A DNA stretch of 64,000 nucleotides from Dipteronia dyeriana (GCA_032871835.1 CM065301.1:35534405-35598404); one strand, 5' to 3'. Numbered from the stretch's first letter, positions 1-11,389 are shown. Program-made: numbers and translations. The notes: generated by a model not told the origin, from the letters alone.

Positions 1-1189
1 CCAAAAGCCATCAAGAGGTGCAAGCCTGAGATGGCGCATGGCCATCTCGGCCGCAACTCCTTGCTGTGCCGAGATGCCTACACATCATCTCGAGCAAGCA
101 TTCTCAAAGGGGGTATTTTGGTCCTTTCATGCCCTTTCATTCCCTCTCCTTTATATATCTCTTCTCTCTCTCATTTGAATAAAAGGAAGAAGAAAATGTA
201 GAGTAGAAAATTTCCAGGTTTTTTCTCTCAACTTTGAATCACCATATCTCTCACATTTCTTATCCGATTTGAGTGATTCAAGTTGGAGAAGTTTTGTATT
301 GAAGTCTTCTATCATCTCTAAGTAACCTTGAAGTCATTTGTTAAAACAATTCTGGTGGATCGCACCATTTTCGTAACTGTACTCTAAATTGACAAGGTAT
401 TGGTTTATCTTTTGATTTCCTTGATTCTAATGTTCAAATACCTTGGGTCTTCTTCCTAATTGTGTGTATTTGACTTGAACATATGTTGATGAGTGATATA
501 TCTTCAATTAAATGCTAGTTGTGCTTAATTAGAAACTTGATTGTGAGTTAGGTTTCAATCAAACCTATGTTTTCACATGATTGTGAGTTGTATTGTGCTA
601 GCATCTTATTTAGAACTATTTTTGCTTTGATTGACTTTATTTTCATGATTAATAGTCTTATCTTGTGCTAGAATTCATTTGTTGAATAGATCTAGGATTA
701 GCACATTTGATTTTATATTTAGAGTTTATTAGAGTTTAATTGACTATTTTGTGAATATATGCTCTAAATGATTGCTAGAGATTTGATTGATCATATCTTG
801 TGTTTCTAGCATTTTTGTGTTAGTACTAAAGTCATGAATATGTACTTCATGAACATGTTTATTTCAAGCTTTAGTAACATGAATAAAATCTAGGTTTAAA
901 GTGCGTGTTTGGAAATTTGACATGCCCTAGATTTTTATTCATGCATAAGATCTAGACAATCTTGTTTTATGAACTTTATTGTCTATGTCTAGATCTTCAT
1001 TGAGTGTACCTAATCAATACATTTCAGATGATCATGCATCATCTTGTGTGGTGTCACTTTTGGATTATAAACTAGAAAATATACTTTTTGTGCTCATTAA
1101 TTAATTCTAGTTTCCATAGAATTTGTTGATCATCTTATTCTATGTTGCGTGCTTTTTTGTGTTTTGCATTCATGATCACCTAGATGCTT

Positions 1190-1460
1190 GTAAGAAGGAA
1201 GTCTTGAAAATAGGTGTGAGACCTATGTTGTTGAGCAAGGAAGTCTTGGCAAGAGGTGGGAGACCTCGGATTGTCAAGCAAGGAAGTCTTGCCTAGGATC
1301 GTGAGGATCCGAAAGGGTGAGCGAGGAAGTCTTGAGTAGAGTCGGGAGGACTCGGATAGTTGAGCAAGAAGTCTTACCTAGGGTCGTGAGGATCCAGAAG
1401 GGTGAGCGAGGAAGTCTTGACAAGAGGTGTGAGGCCTCGGATTGTTGAGCAAGAGGGCGA
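1190..1460 (+). repeat. Minisatellite inside the family C LTR
   Basis: Six degenerate units of about 43-46 bp each contain GAAGTCTTG followed by a variable AGAGTCGTGAGGATCC-like half. The same array has seven units in the solo LTR (about 58785-59075) and is inverted in the copies near 48590-48810 and 52060-52290. It lies downstream of the TATA box, so it is probably transcribed in R/U5. Units differ by substitutions and small indels. Confidence 0.85.
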
Positions 1461-1998
1461 CATCTTCATGAGTAGGATAGGAGGGTAGTTTCTAGGTGAA
1501 AGGGTCACTTGAGAGATTGTACTTTTCTTATCTACTAGTGGATTTTGTTTACCGGTGGTTGTTAACCCGTGGATGTTTCCTCTTCAGAGGTTTACCACGT
1601 TATATCTTGTGTTAAATTTTCTCTTTCCCTATCTCTCTTATATTGGCAATTGTTATTTGAATAATGTGGATAGAACTTTATATGTAAGTTGACTTCCTAA
1701 CACAATATTGTTTGTGTATGTTAGATAACTTTGTATCTTGTGATATTCCATTCAAGTTGTAAAGTACCACATTGTAATACTCTAAGTACAACTTATGGAA
1801 TTTTGTCTACATTGAATATATTTGTTCATAAGATACATTGATTCTTGTTGTATGTTTTGTAGACTAAGAGTGGAGATTTGAGCATACATGAATATATTGT
1901 TTTCTAATAACAATCATGTTGAATGTTAATTTGTATGCTTATCAAGGTTTTGTCACTAGTCTCGAAAGATTTGTCAAAAGTGAGAGACAAACTATTCA

Positions 1999-2024
1999 CC
2001 CCCCCTCCCCCCCCCCCCCCCCCC
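1999..2024 (+). repeat. Poly-C tract near LTR 3' end
   Basis: A run of C interrupted by one T sits between ATTCA and TTTAGG, about 40 bases before the LTR end. The same position is C-rich in the other C and B type LTRs of this window, with different lengths. Confidence 0.9.
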
Positions 2025-2065
2025 TTTAGGTTGTTTAGTATAACCTTGTATATATTATTTTCAAT

Positions 2066-2077
2066 TGGTATCAAAGC
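2066..2077 (+). other. Primer binding site of element C1
   Basis: TGGTATCAAAGC follows the LTR end CA after a two-base gap. It resembles the plant Copia site TGGTATCAGAGC, complementary to the 3' end of initiator methionine tRNA, with one change. Confidence 0.85.
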
Positions 2078-2229
2078 GGGTCACTTAAAGTAGTTAGTGT
2101 GATTCGGGTTCTACAATGTTATTTACTAATCATGGATATCAACCTCTAGTCTACAATTGTTTATTTTTGGTTGTCCTCCTTCGTTTGTTGTGAAAATGGT
2201 TCTTCTTGTTTTATATTTCATTTGTCTAC

Positions 2230-3190
2230 TAACAATTTTGTTGATAAGCTTGAAAAGAAAGTTAGTGACAAAAGCAAAGATGAAGAAGCTTTTTTCGGAG
2301 GATGATCGATCTTGACATGATTACTTGTCTTTGCAACTCAATAAAGAGAATTGCATGTTAAACACCACCAACTTCTACTTGATGGCAAGAGTTCAAACTC
2401 TTTGCAAGGAAAGAAATGAAGCGTTAAAAGAAGTTGAAGTGAAGAATGAAGTGATCAAATGTCTAGAAAAGAAGATGGTTGAAAAGGCTCGTGTGTTAGA
2501 TAGTTTAACAAATGATTTTGCTAATAATTTGTTTTTATTTCTTGAAGGTAATGATCAAAGGCAAGGAAGAGGAGTTGACAATCATGAAGGCCAAAGAGTT
2601 TTGATAATCTTCATGGAGATTCAAGTGACGTAAGCATTGTAGATGAGCAAGTGGAGTCTCCTACAACTAAAAGGCAAGTCACTAAGGAACAAGAGAATTT
2701 CAAAGGCCAAGTCTTCCAAGGTCAAGTGCAAAATCAAGGAAATTAAAGAGTCTTCACCATTGGTACACTCTTACCTAAATAATAACATCTCGAAATTTAT
2801 TCTGGTTTGCTAATTTTGCTATATTGCCTTGAGTATATTAGATGATGCAAACTAGGGAATGTGATGCATGCTAATGAGATGTGAAAATCTTATATGAATG
2901 TTTCTTGCATGATAACACTTTGAATTTTGTGTGTGATAATGATAATCGTGGGAAGAAAATAATTGAGAAGATTTGGGTGAAAATGAGTGTTTCACATGAT
3001 CATATGTATAGTCTTGATAATATCTTTGTTGATGTCAATAATGATGTGCTTGATATGAGTAATATCTTTATAGAGAAGATAGTTGATGATTTATCTTCTA
3101 GATATATTTTTACCATGAGAAATGATCATGATTTTTATGAAATTTCACCCGAGAACAAATGGTTCAAGGGTGAGTGCTTTTACCTCTAGT
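2230..3190 (+). pseudogene. Degenerate gag of element C1
   Basis: Two open segments (2325-2633 and 2881-3189) in different frames match the inverted gag at 50579-51600. The first is a coiled-coil rich in K, E and L (NEALKEVEVKNEVIKCLEK), like the coiled-coil of the family B gag near 22690-22990. The equivalent of a CCHC knuckle in the other copy has a Tyr in place of the second Cys. No protease, integrase or reverse transcriptase follows. I infer a non-autonomous relative of Maximus/SIRE-like Copia elements. Frameshifts and stops rule out a working protein. Confidence 0.7.
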
Positions 3191-3870
3191 GTAAGTAGCA
3201 CATGTGAGTTAGCTTTAAGGCTAAGTGTCAAGTGTGTTGAGAATTCTAGCTAGCTAGCTTGGAATACTCCACGTCTAGACACGAACTTAGCTATCTCACT
3301 TAACTTTGTTTGGATAGTCAAAATCCATTGATTAACTTTTGAGAAGTTACTCTTATGAAATCTATTTGGTGATTATCTTGTTAAGACTTTTGGAGAAAGT
3401 CATTTCTACTCTTGCATTGCATCATATAGCATGTCATATTAGAGAACTAGTATACCATTCATATGGTCCTTGTTGACATTTGCTCTCTAAAGATCTTTTA
3501 GTGATGTGTTCACAAAGATCTTACTCATGATGCTTGAAATGCTTGCTTGAATGATGAGTGGCATATGCTTGCTTGAAAGATCTTTGAATAGTTGAGTTTG
3601 AAAATGTATAGATTATGGATGCATCTAAAAGTTTATTTCTTAGTACATGATAGATGAACTATGGTTAGTATCCATTTTTCTTCGGCAACTACATAGAACT
3701 CAACGAGCACCTTTATGGAAAGGGTTACACACATTGGTTGTGAAGTCGCCCAATGTAGGAAAGGGCTACACCATTGTGATGAGTGAAAGTCGTCATGAAG
3801 AATTTATGTTTATGTATGGAAAATCAAAGAAGTGTTGACAAAGAATCAATAAAAGAAAAATCTTTGATTC
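3191..3870 (+). mobile_element. Internal non-coding part of element C1
   Basis: The segment aligns with 47400-48262 on the minus strand, for example around the paired words AAGGGTTACAC and AAAGGGCTACACC, showing that it belongs to the same repeat family. It encodes no recognisable domain. Similarity stops near 3870, just after a TTTGATTC word present in both copies. Confidence 0.65.
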
Positions 3871-4368
3871 AAAGCCTAAAAAGAAATGGAGGAAGGCTTG
3901 AAATGGAGTATAGTTGAAAATTGTGATTGCTCGGGTTGAAAAACAGAAATGGAATGACGAGCCACATGCACACACATGCTCATATGTTGAAATATCTTCC
4001 CTCATGTGTATTTGATAGCTTGCTGAGACAGGTACAAACTAGCCCATAATCACATAAGGGAACTACTCATCAAGTTACAAGTTTCTACTGAGAGTTGAGA
4101 GCTCGAGCGAGCTGTCTACTTCCACACTTAACAAAATTTTACATCTCGCAATCTTCGTCAAAGTTCGAGTAGGTCAAGTCAGGAATGAAGCGAGAATGTC
4201 AAATCAAAATTCATTGAAGAAAGCATGAATTAAATTTAAACTCAGGTTTCATTAATGATGTGGGAGCCTATCCTCTGGAAAGACTACAGTCATCAAACAG
4301 GGAGCCCAACCCCCAGTTCCAGGCTACAAAAAAAAAGGGAAAAGATGAAAAATGATGATGATCAAGCA
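3871..4368. other. Unassigned spacer
   Basis: No gene, repeat partner or transposon terminus was recognised between the C1 remnant and the Copia element F. The short open frames here are not supported. Confidence 0.5.
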
Positions 4369-4650
4369 TGGGTAGAGTGGGGTGCCCACCCTCCTTTCCG
4401 TGCTGCATGTGGTACACATGTCATCTTGTGAAAAATTATGCCATGCATACATGTGTAAATTGTAATAAACCCCTATCTTTACTTACCTATAAAAATGTCA
4501 TTCTTTGTAATTTTTTGGACACACTAGAAGTCAATACAAAAAGCATATATACACCGATAGGTATATCTCGTCTCTCTCTTACCTTTTTGCTTTTATTTTA
4601 ATTATTATTTTACTTATTGTTTTATGTGTTATTTTAATGTAATTATAACA
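4369..4650 (+). repeat. 5' LTR of Copia F
   Basis: It runs from TGGGTAGAGTGG to TAATTATAACA and aligns with 10067-10321, sharing words such as ACTAGAAGTCAATACAAAAAG and the pyrimidine-rich CTCGTCTCTCTCTTACC. It is followed directly by CGTTATCAACACGATACTG, the likely primer site, which is not the usual TGGTATCAGAGC and may instead match an internal tRNA segment as in half-tRNA priming; that is inference. Confidence 0.8.
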
Positions 4651-4674
4651 CGTTATCAACACGATACTGTTATT

Positions 4675-4960
4675 TTCAGAATCTGAAGTTTCTGAATTTT
4701 ATTTTCATTGAAACCTGTAGTTTCTAAATTTATTTTGAAAACCTAAAGTTTCTAAATTTTATTTCTATTAGAACCTGAAGTTCCTAAATTTATTTCCAGA
4801 ACCTGAAGTTTCTAAATTTATTTCCAGAACCTGGAGCTTCTGAATTTATTATCATTGGAACCTGAAGTTACTAAATTTATTTTCAGAAGCCGAAGCTTCT
4901 GAATTTATTATTACTAGAACTTGAAACTTCTAGATTTTTATTTATTAATACCAAAAAACC
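4675..4960 (+). repeat. Tandem repeat in the leader of Copia F
   Basis: About seven degenerate copies of a 35-45 bp unit contain AACCTGAAGTTTCTAAATTT, alternating with ATTTCCAG or ATTATCATTGG spacers. They lie between the primer site and gag, in the untranslated leader. Confidence 0.8.
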
Positions 4961-5189
4961 CTAGTTCTGAATTTCGTTTCTCGCATTTTATTTACTTTTA
5001 CTCAATTTATTTTCTCATAATTTTTATTTAAACAATTTGGTCACTCATCCAAAAACCTGAAGTTTATCATTACTGGAACATGAAACTTTTGGATTTATTT
5101 ACTCACAAATATTCCTGTATATATCTGAAATTTTAAATTCCTTGGATTTTTATCAGACCAGAAGTTCTGACTCCGATTGTGATTTTCAG

Positions 5190-6150
5190 ATAACTAGAAG
5201 CTACAAAAATGTCAAAACTTACAAGCCTGAAGTGTGCTGCACTAGAAGTATTTGAGGACAACTACATGTCCTGAGTAATTAACACCAAATTATTGTTAAA
5301 ATCAAAAGACTTATATTACACCATTGAAGAAAGGGCTGAGGCAAGAATTAAAAGACCGATTTGATAACCAACCCGATGTTGCATTACCAAATGTCAGGTA
5401 TCAGTGGCAACATTTACGTTTTCAAGACTATAGGTCAGTCTCTGAATATAACTCTGCTTTATTCAAAATTGCTATACAGCTGAAATTGTGTGGTCAGGAG
5501 GTAACGGAAAATGATATGTTAGAAAAAACATTTACCACATTTCATGCCTCAAATATGATATTACAGCAGTAATATCGAGAACATCGATTCTCAAAATATT
5601 CAGAGTTAATCTCATATCTCTTGGTTGCAGAGAAAAATAATGAGCTGTTAATAAAAAATCATGAATCACGCTCGACTGGCTCTACATTATTCCCAGAAGT
5701 GAATGATAATACTATTGGGGGATATAATCGTGGCCATGGTCATGGTCGTGGTCGTGGTCGTGGTCGTGACCATGGTCAGGGTTGCGAAAGAGCATATGAT
5801 TATTATAATCCGGGTGGTTATAATCAAAACATTCCCAGAAGCAGAATGTTAATAAGGTCAGACTAGATAAAGGAAAGAATATTCAAAAGGGGCCTAAGAA
5901 AGATGATGGTGTATGTTTCGGATGTGGCTGTCATAATCATTGGTCACGTATATGCCGTACACCCAAACGTTTGGTTGAGCTTTATCAAGCATCGATCAAA
6001 AGAAAGGAAAAATAGAAAGAATCCTGAAACCAACTTTATGGAGGATTTGGATTTTATGGATATTACCAAGTTTAATATTACTGATTTTCTAAATGATCCA
6101 AATGACAATGTGACCACTTCAATTGATGATGGAAATATCCATACCAATTA
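5190..6150 (+). pseudogene. Copia F gag with zinc knuckle
   Basis: Three broken segments form a UBN2-type gag: 5210-5572 with the capsid-like part (QWQHLRFQDYRSVSEYNSAL), 5621-5866 ending in a Gly-Arg-rich low-complexity tail (GHGHGRGRGRGRDHGQG), and a CCHC knuckle at about 5910-5951 with spacing C-X2-C-X4-H-X4-C, all four ligands present. Stop codons at about 5570, 5864 and 6013 and frame changes separate them. In Copia elements this protein packages the RNA in the particle. It cannot be made intact here. Confidence 0.8.
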
Positions 6151-6274
6151 ATTAATATTTGTAATATTTTTGGTATCATGTGAAATGCTTCTATAAATAT
6201 TCCTTATATAATATATACTTTTGATCACTTCATCTAATATGCTTTTTATTTTTTTCTTGTGAAGCACAACAAAA

Positions 6275-6724
6275 ATGTCTCTAAACGATAAATTGAGTAT
6301 TATTGAAAAGCAAGGTATAAGAGATATATGTCTAGCCGATAGTGCAACGACACATACGATTTTACGGAATCAGAAATACTTTTTGAATTTAACTTTGTTT
6401 AAGGCAAATGTTAATACAATATCAGGTCCAACAGATCTGATAGAAGGCTCCGTTATACCCATGATATTGTTACCAAACAATACTAAAATATGTATCAATG
6501 ATGCTTCATATTCAAGTAGATCCAGAAAAAATCTACTAAGTTTCAAGGATATACAGTGTAATGGATTTCATATAGAAACCATAAATGATGAGAATATCGA
6601 ATATATGTGCATTACTTCCCATAATTTAGGCCAGAAAGTCATTCTGGAAAAGATGTGTGCTCTATCATCTGGATTATATTACACTCTTATAAGAGGTGTA
6701 GAAGTTTATGCAGTTATGAACTAG
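6275..6724 (+). pseudogene. Copia F aspartic protease
   Basis: A 149-codon open segment carries CLADSATTHTIL, the plant Copia protease active-site region in which D-S-A/G replaces the retroviral D-T-G, and continues to the typical C-terminal part (SRKNLLSFKDI). It is the longest unbroken piece of the element. The family cleaves the gag-pol polyprotein. It is separated from the next domain by a stop at 6722. Confidence 0.8.
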
Positions 6725-7640
6725 AAGTTCTAAGACCAAAAATATTTATTCTCTGACATGACTATCTTGGGCATCCAAGATCTACAATGATGCGAAGAAT
6801 CATTGAAAATTCTCATGGGCATCCATTAAAGAACCAGAAGATTCTTTTATCTCATGAAAATTTATGTATTGCATGTTCACAAGGGAAATTAGTAATAACA
6901 CCATCCCAATCTAAAGTTGATTTTGAATCCTCGTCATTCCTGCAATGGATTCAAGGGGACATATGTGGATCCATTCATCCACCAAGTGGATCGTTCTGAT
7001 ATTTTATGGTCCTAGTTGATGCATCCAACAGATGGTCACACGTTCGTTTATTATCAACACGTAATGTTGCTTTCGCAAGATTATTTGCACAGATTATCAG
7101 GCTTCGGGCATATTTTCCCGATCATCCGATTAAGTCAATTCGCCTTGATAATTCTGGTGAATTTACTTCCAAGACATTTGATGAATATTGCAGATCAGTT
7201 GGGATTGATGTTGAACATCCAATTTCACATGTTTATACTCAAAATGGATTAGTAGAATCATTTATCAAGCATCTCTAGGTAATTACAAGAACTTTATTGT
7301 TGCGAACACAATTGCCAATTTTTGTTTAGGGACATGTTACTGCATTAATTCGTCTTCATCCCAGTGCTTATCATTAATATTCACCAGTACAACTTGTATT
7401 TGGCCATCAACCATATATTTCTCACCTGCGTACTTTTGGTTGTGCAGTATATGTCCCAATTGCACCTACACATAGAACTAAATGGGACCCCAACGGCGTT
7501 TGGGAATATAAGTGGGTCTAGTTCACCATCAATTATTAGATATATGGAACCTTTAACTGGTAATCTTTTTACTCCACGATTTGCTGATTGTCATTTTGAT
7601 GAGAGGAATTTCCCATCATTAGGAAAATCTTCTCCTTAAG
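6725..7640 (+). pseudogene. Copia F integrase, pre-integrase to core and C-terminus
   Basis: 6750-6900 resembles the GAG pre-integrase zinc region (an H followed by LGHP and later CIACSQGK). 6955-7280 carries the core: WIQGDICGSIHPPSG with the first Asp, IRLDNSGEFTSKTFDEY with the second Asp, and QNGLVESFIKHL with the Glu. 7364-7639 retains downstream pieces in a shifted frame. Stops at 6997 and 7276 break the frame. Confidence 0.75.
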
Positions 7641-8179
7641 AGAACCGTGAACTTTCTTGGAAAGTTCCAAGTCTAATTCATCTTGATGAAGTCCGCAAGA
7701 TATTCCATCTTTAAACAATAGCAAATCAGTTACCAGATACGTTTACTGATGCTACTAGGGTAACAAAATCATACATCCCAACCGTTAATGTAGCGGCATG
7801 GGTGATTGTTCTAGAAGAACGATCTAAACAAATGATAGCAAAATAATCATCTACTGCAAGCCAGAAGCGTGGTAGGCCACTCTATTCAAAAGATATTGTT
7901 CAGCGGAAAAGAAAAATAAATTACCAGGATCATGTTCCTGAGATTATAAATAAATCCACTTACTCAAAATCGACTCCATAAGAGTTGGATATCTCTTAAA
8001 GGACATAAGTCATTAAAGTGACAGAAGTCATTAAAGTGACAGAAACCCCCATAGGGTAAGGAATCCATGAAGAGATTCAAGAACATAGAAATGAGGAAAT
8101 TTCTATAAACTATACAAAAGAATTGTGGAATCGTGAGGAAACAATCATCGAAGATATATTTTCATATACAATGGCCAAT
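7641..8179 (+). mobile_element. Copia F linker between integrase and reverse transcriptase
   Basis: No conserved domain is readable. In Copia elements this poorly conserved region joins integrase to reverse transcriptase. It contains a near-exact small tandem repeat, GTCATTAAAGTGACAGAA, at about 8009-8045. Confidence 0.5.
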
Positions 8180-8900
8180 GAAATTAAAAATGATGATTAT
8201 GAGCCTCATAGTGTTGATGATTGTAGGCAAATGTCTGATTGGCCTAAATGGAAAAAACAATTCAAACTGAATTGAATTCATTAGCCAAGCGTAAAGTATT
8301 TGGATCAATAATCCAGACGCCTGAAGACATCAAACCTGTTGGATATAAATGGGCCTTTGTACGAAAACGTAATGAGAAAAATGAGGTTGTGCGCTATAAG
8401 ACACGACTCGTAGCACAAGGTTTTTCACAAAGACCGGGTATTGATTTTGATGAGACATATCACTTGTGATAGATACAATCACGTTTCGTTTTCTAATAAG
8501 TTTGGCTGTCTTGGAAAGACTTGAAATGCGTCTTATGGACGTCGTAACTGCCTATCTATATGGCTTACTGAACTCATATATTTATATGAGAATCTCTGAA
8601 GGGTTTAGAATGCCGGAAGCATACAACTTGAGATGCACAATTTATACTCAATTAAATTACAAAGATCTTTGTATGGATTAAAGCAATCTGGGAGCATGTG
8701 GTATAACCGTCTCAGTGAATATCTGATTAAAGAAGGATATATTAATAATTCTATATGCCCATGTGTCTTCATAAAGAAACAGAATCTAGATTTGCTATCA
8801 TAGCAGTTTATGTTGATGATATGAATTTAATTGGAACTCTAGAAGAGTTCCTGAAAACTGCTGAATATTTGAAAGAGGAATTTGAAATGAAGACCTGGGA
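8180..8900 (+). pseudogene. Copia F reverse transcriptase
   Basis: 8220-8470 carries the N-terminal RVT_2 region (KPVGYKWAFVRKRNE, then RLVAQGFSQRPGIDFDETY), 8466-8690 the LMDVVTAYLYG region with a catalytic Asp, and 8806-8835 the YVDD box (VYVDDMNLIG). Frame changes at about 8467, 8680 and 8760 break it. Confidence 0.8.
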
Positions 8901-8939
8901 AAGACAAAATATTATCTCGGTCTAGAGATTGAACATAAA

Positions 8940-9800
8940 TCAAATGGAATACTTATCCATCAATCATCATATGTTGAAAAGATCCTAAAAAGATTCCATA
9001 TGGATAATGCTCACCCGTTGAGTACTCTTATGGTTGTTAGAACTCTTGATCCTAAGAAAGATCCATTTCGACCACTTGAAGATAGTGAAAAGATACTTGG
9101 TCCTGAAGTATCATATCTTAATGCAATTGGTGCTTTGTTGTATCTGGCTCAATGTACTAGACCAGACATTGCATTTTCAGTCAATTTGCTTGCTAGATTT
9201 AGTTCAGCACCAACTCGAAGTCATTGGAATGGGGTTAAACATCTTTTTCGTTACCTTCGTGGCATGAAAGATTTAGGATTATTTTATTCGAAATCTAACA
9301 ATTTTTTAGGTTTACTTGGTTATACTGATGCTTGATATCTGTCTGATCCCCATAAAGCTCGTTCACAAATAGGATATGTTTTTACATATAATGGCACAAC
9401 AATCTCTTAGCGCTCCACAAAGCAAACTATTGTTGCTACATCCTCTAATCATTCGGAGATCCTTGCACTTCATGAAACAAGTTAAAAATGTGTTTGGCAA
9501 AGGTCAGTTATTCATCATATTCAAAAGACATGTGGAATCTCATTTTCTACAGAAATGACGACACCAATATTTGAAGATAATGTGGCTTGTATTGCTCAAG
9601 TTAGAGGAAGATATATCAAAGGAGATGGAACTAAACATATTTCTCCTAAATTCTTCTATACTCATGAACTTCAACAAAACTGACAGATCAATGTTAAACA
9701 AATTCGGTCTACAGATAATCTTACAGATTTGTTTACCAAGACATTGCCTACATCAACTTTTGAGAAACCGGTATATAGAATTGGCATGCGTCGGCTCTGT
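8940..9800 (+). pseudogene. Copia F RNase H region
   Basis: 9000-9335 encodes the connection region (GALLYLAQCTRPDIAFSVNLLARFSS) and the first RNase H strand ending LLGYTDA, followed at once by a stop. Later pieces are spread over other frames to about 9800. Two GGGGGAGC purine tracts at about 9831-9858 follow; the tract next to the LTR is GGGGAGTAT at about 10058-10066. Confidence 0.75.
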
Positions 9801-10066
9801 AAATTACAGGATTGGTATTGAAGTTTTGTTCAGGGGGAGCGCTCAATCAAGGGGGAGCAAAATTTGAATGGACATATTGTACTCTTTTTTCTATCGGATT
9901 TTGTTCCACTGAGTTTTACCGGAAAGGTTTTAATGAGAAAGTTTAAAACACATCCAATATAACTTGATCCGGAAGATCATTATATATATTTTGCTAAGGT
10001 TTTTATCCCATTGAGATTTTCCTAGCAATATTAAAATACAAGTGGTGGATATCCAACGGGGAGTAT

Positions 10067-10321
10067 TGTAAACGTGGTTTCCCACCACATACCCAAATGG
10101 GTTGATAATTGTGGTACACTTGTTGTACACATGTCATTTTGTGATGTGACATGTGATGTAACAACCCCCCCACCCTCCCAATTTTTTAGATACACTAGAA
10201 GTCAATACAAAAAGTGTACATACATTGATATGTATATCCCGTCTCTCTCTTGCCTTCTTGCTTTTATTTTATTTATTATTTTACTTATTACTTTATATGT
10301 TATTTTAATTTAATTATAACA
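10067..10321 (+). repeat. 3' LTR of Copia F
   Basis: It starts TGTAAACGTGG right after a purine-rich GGGGAG tract and ends AATTATAACA, matching the 5' LTR end. It is 255 bp against 282 bp for the 5' LTR. Confidence 0.8.
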
Positions 10322-10656
10322 CTTTTAATTAGAACCTCCTTTTTTTCGCTTTTTATTGTTTAATTTGAAATCTAGGGGTAATTTTGTCTAAAAATAATCA
10401 AAAGTGATAAATTTATTAAAATATAAATCAATGGATGAAAACAATAAACCAATAAATGTTTTTTTTTGGCTCTTTATAATTCACTTATATATATAAGAAA
10501 TTTTCAAGTTAATGCGAATTAATATAAATTGGTCAATAAATTGGATGTGGACCATTAGATTTACATATTTAACTCAAAGTGTATGTATTTGTCAATGTTT
10601 CTCCATAATCAATGGTTTACATGCAACGTACTAATATAAGTTATATCAGTACACAT
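10322..10656. repeat. Left arm of an imperfect inverted repeat
   Basis: The last 100 bases (for example GGTTTACATGCAACGTACTA and TTATATCAGTAC) are matched in inverted orientation by 13875-14000 (TTAGTACG-like and GTACTGATATAA). The two arms face each other across the hAT-like element, as if that element had landed in the middle of an older palindromic MITE. The outer half of this stretch is AT-rich and unassigned. Confidence 0.45.
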
Positions 10657-11064
10657 TAGTAGTGTCAAAATGGACCAGTCCGACCCATTTGGTCCGGCCT
10701 GCCGTGACCCATTTTCGAAAACTGGTTTGACCTGGTCTAGCATACGCCAGTGTGCGTGCCAGACCAAGCCCGACCCGTTTTTAAAAATCGAGGCACAGCA
10801 TGGCACGTATGCCTGCCACTGGCAAGCCATACCGGCGGACCATGCCGAACTGGCCGGTGTACCTACTCCGACGGGCCCCACCGGCCGACCCCTAATTTTT
10901 TCCATTCCAATTTTAAAAAAATTATTCCTATGGATTTTGGATTTTAGATTTTGGATTTTGGATTTAGGGTTTAGAGTTTAGGGGAAAATGAAAATACATA
11001 ATATCAATTTAACAATTTAATTATGTAAATGTAATTTTCATTACATTTTTTTTATCTTGATCAT

Positions 11065-11389
11065 GCATGCATTAGAGCATATGTCTTCTTAAATGACTGG
11101 TTCCATTCTTGCTTGTGAAATAGTCCTTAAGACAAAATTTACATTTAACTCTGAGACCAGTCGTCCTGTCAGGGAGTGTCATTTGTACTACGTCAAAACA
11201 CTGTCAGAGATTTGATGTAAACTTTTTGGGACCTGATGCTTGTATAGCGACGAAACTGAAAGGTCCCGCTTGGGTTTCCGTGGGTGCTGGAAGATCAAAA
11301 TCATCATTCAGTATGTTCAAACCGTCCGGGAAAAAAGGTTGTTGGATATGATCCATTTCCTGAAATACAAATATGAACTCATTAGTCAT
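11065..11389 (-). pseudogene. hAT transposase N-terminus with BED zinc finger
   Basis: Reading the minus strand from 11389, an open segment continues in frame through a stop at about 11204 into a BED finger: CKFC, then KNGTSHLRRHM, giving C-X2-C and the H-X4/5-H/C side with the last residue after another stop. BED fingers recognise transposon ends in hAT transposases. The dimerisation and RNase-H-like catalytic domains are absent because the element end follows within 400 bp. Confidence 0.7.

Larger units (their letters stand above)
1..2063 (+). mobile_element. Family C LTR, copy C1, 5' end cut by window edge
   Basis: The stretch matches the solo LTR at 56886-59679 over nearly its whole length and, inverted, the LTRs at 48268-50460 and about 51640-53836. 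It ends in TTTTCA, followed after one base by the primer site TGGTATCAAAGC, so it is the 5' LTR of a plus-strand element. A TATA-like TTTATATATC lies near 150, and the GC-rich GAGATGGC block fills the first 100 bases. The full LTR of this family is about 2.8 kb, so roughly 0.7 kb lies outside the window. Confidence 0.85.
4369..10321 (+). mobile_element. Degraded Ty1/Copia element F, complete in outline
   Basis: Two short LTRs (4369-4650 and 10067-10321) enclose a Copia-ordered set of remnants: gag with CCHC knuckle, protease, integrase, reverse transcriptase, RNase H. Protease precedes integrase, which precedes reverse transcriptase, so it is Copia and not Gypsy. Frames are broken by many stops and shifts. 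The five bases outside each LTR (AAGCA and CTTTT) do not match, so the target duplication has decayed or the ends are slightly misplaced. LTRs differ noticeably, suggesting an old insertion. Confidence 0.85.

Noticed and set aside
1190..1460. Regular repeats that could suggest a CRISPR array
   Set aside because: Units are contiguous and degenerate with no unique spacers, lie inside a plant LTR and recur in every copy of that LTR.
4369..10321. Target duplication for Copia F
   Set aside because: Flanking pentamers AAGCA and CTTTT do not match.
10609..10981. Overlapping open frames on both strands in the GC-rich block
   Set aside because: They arise from the subterminal repeat block of the hAT-like element; low-complexity translations with no domain.
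10925..10985. Telomere-like TTTAGGG repeats
   Set aside because: Only about one exact unit within a degenerate GGATTTTGG run; not an interstitial telomere array.
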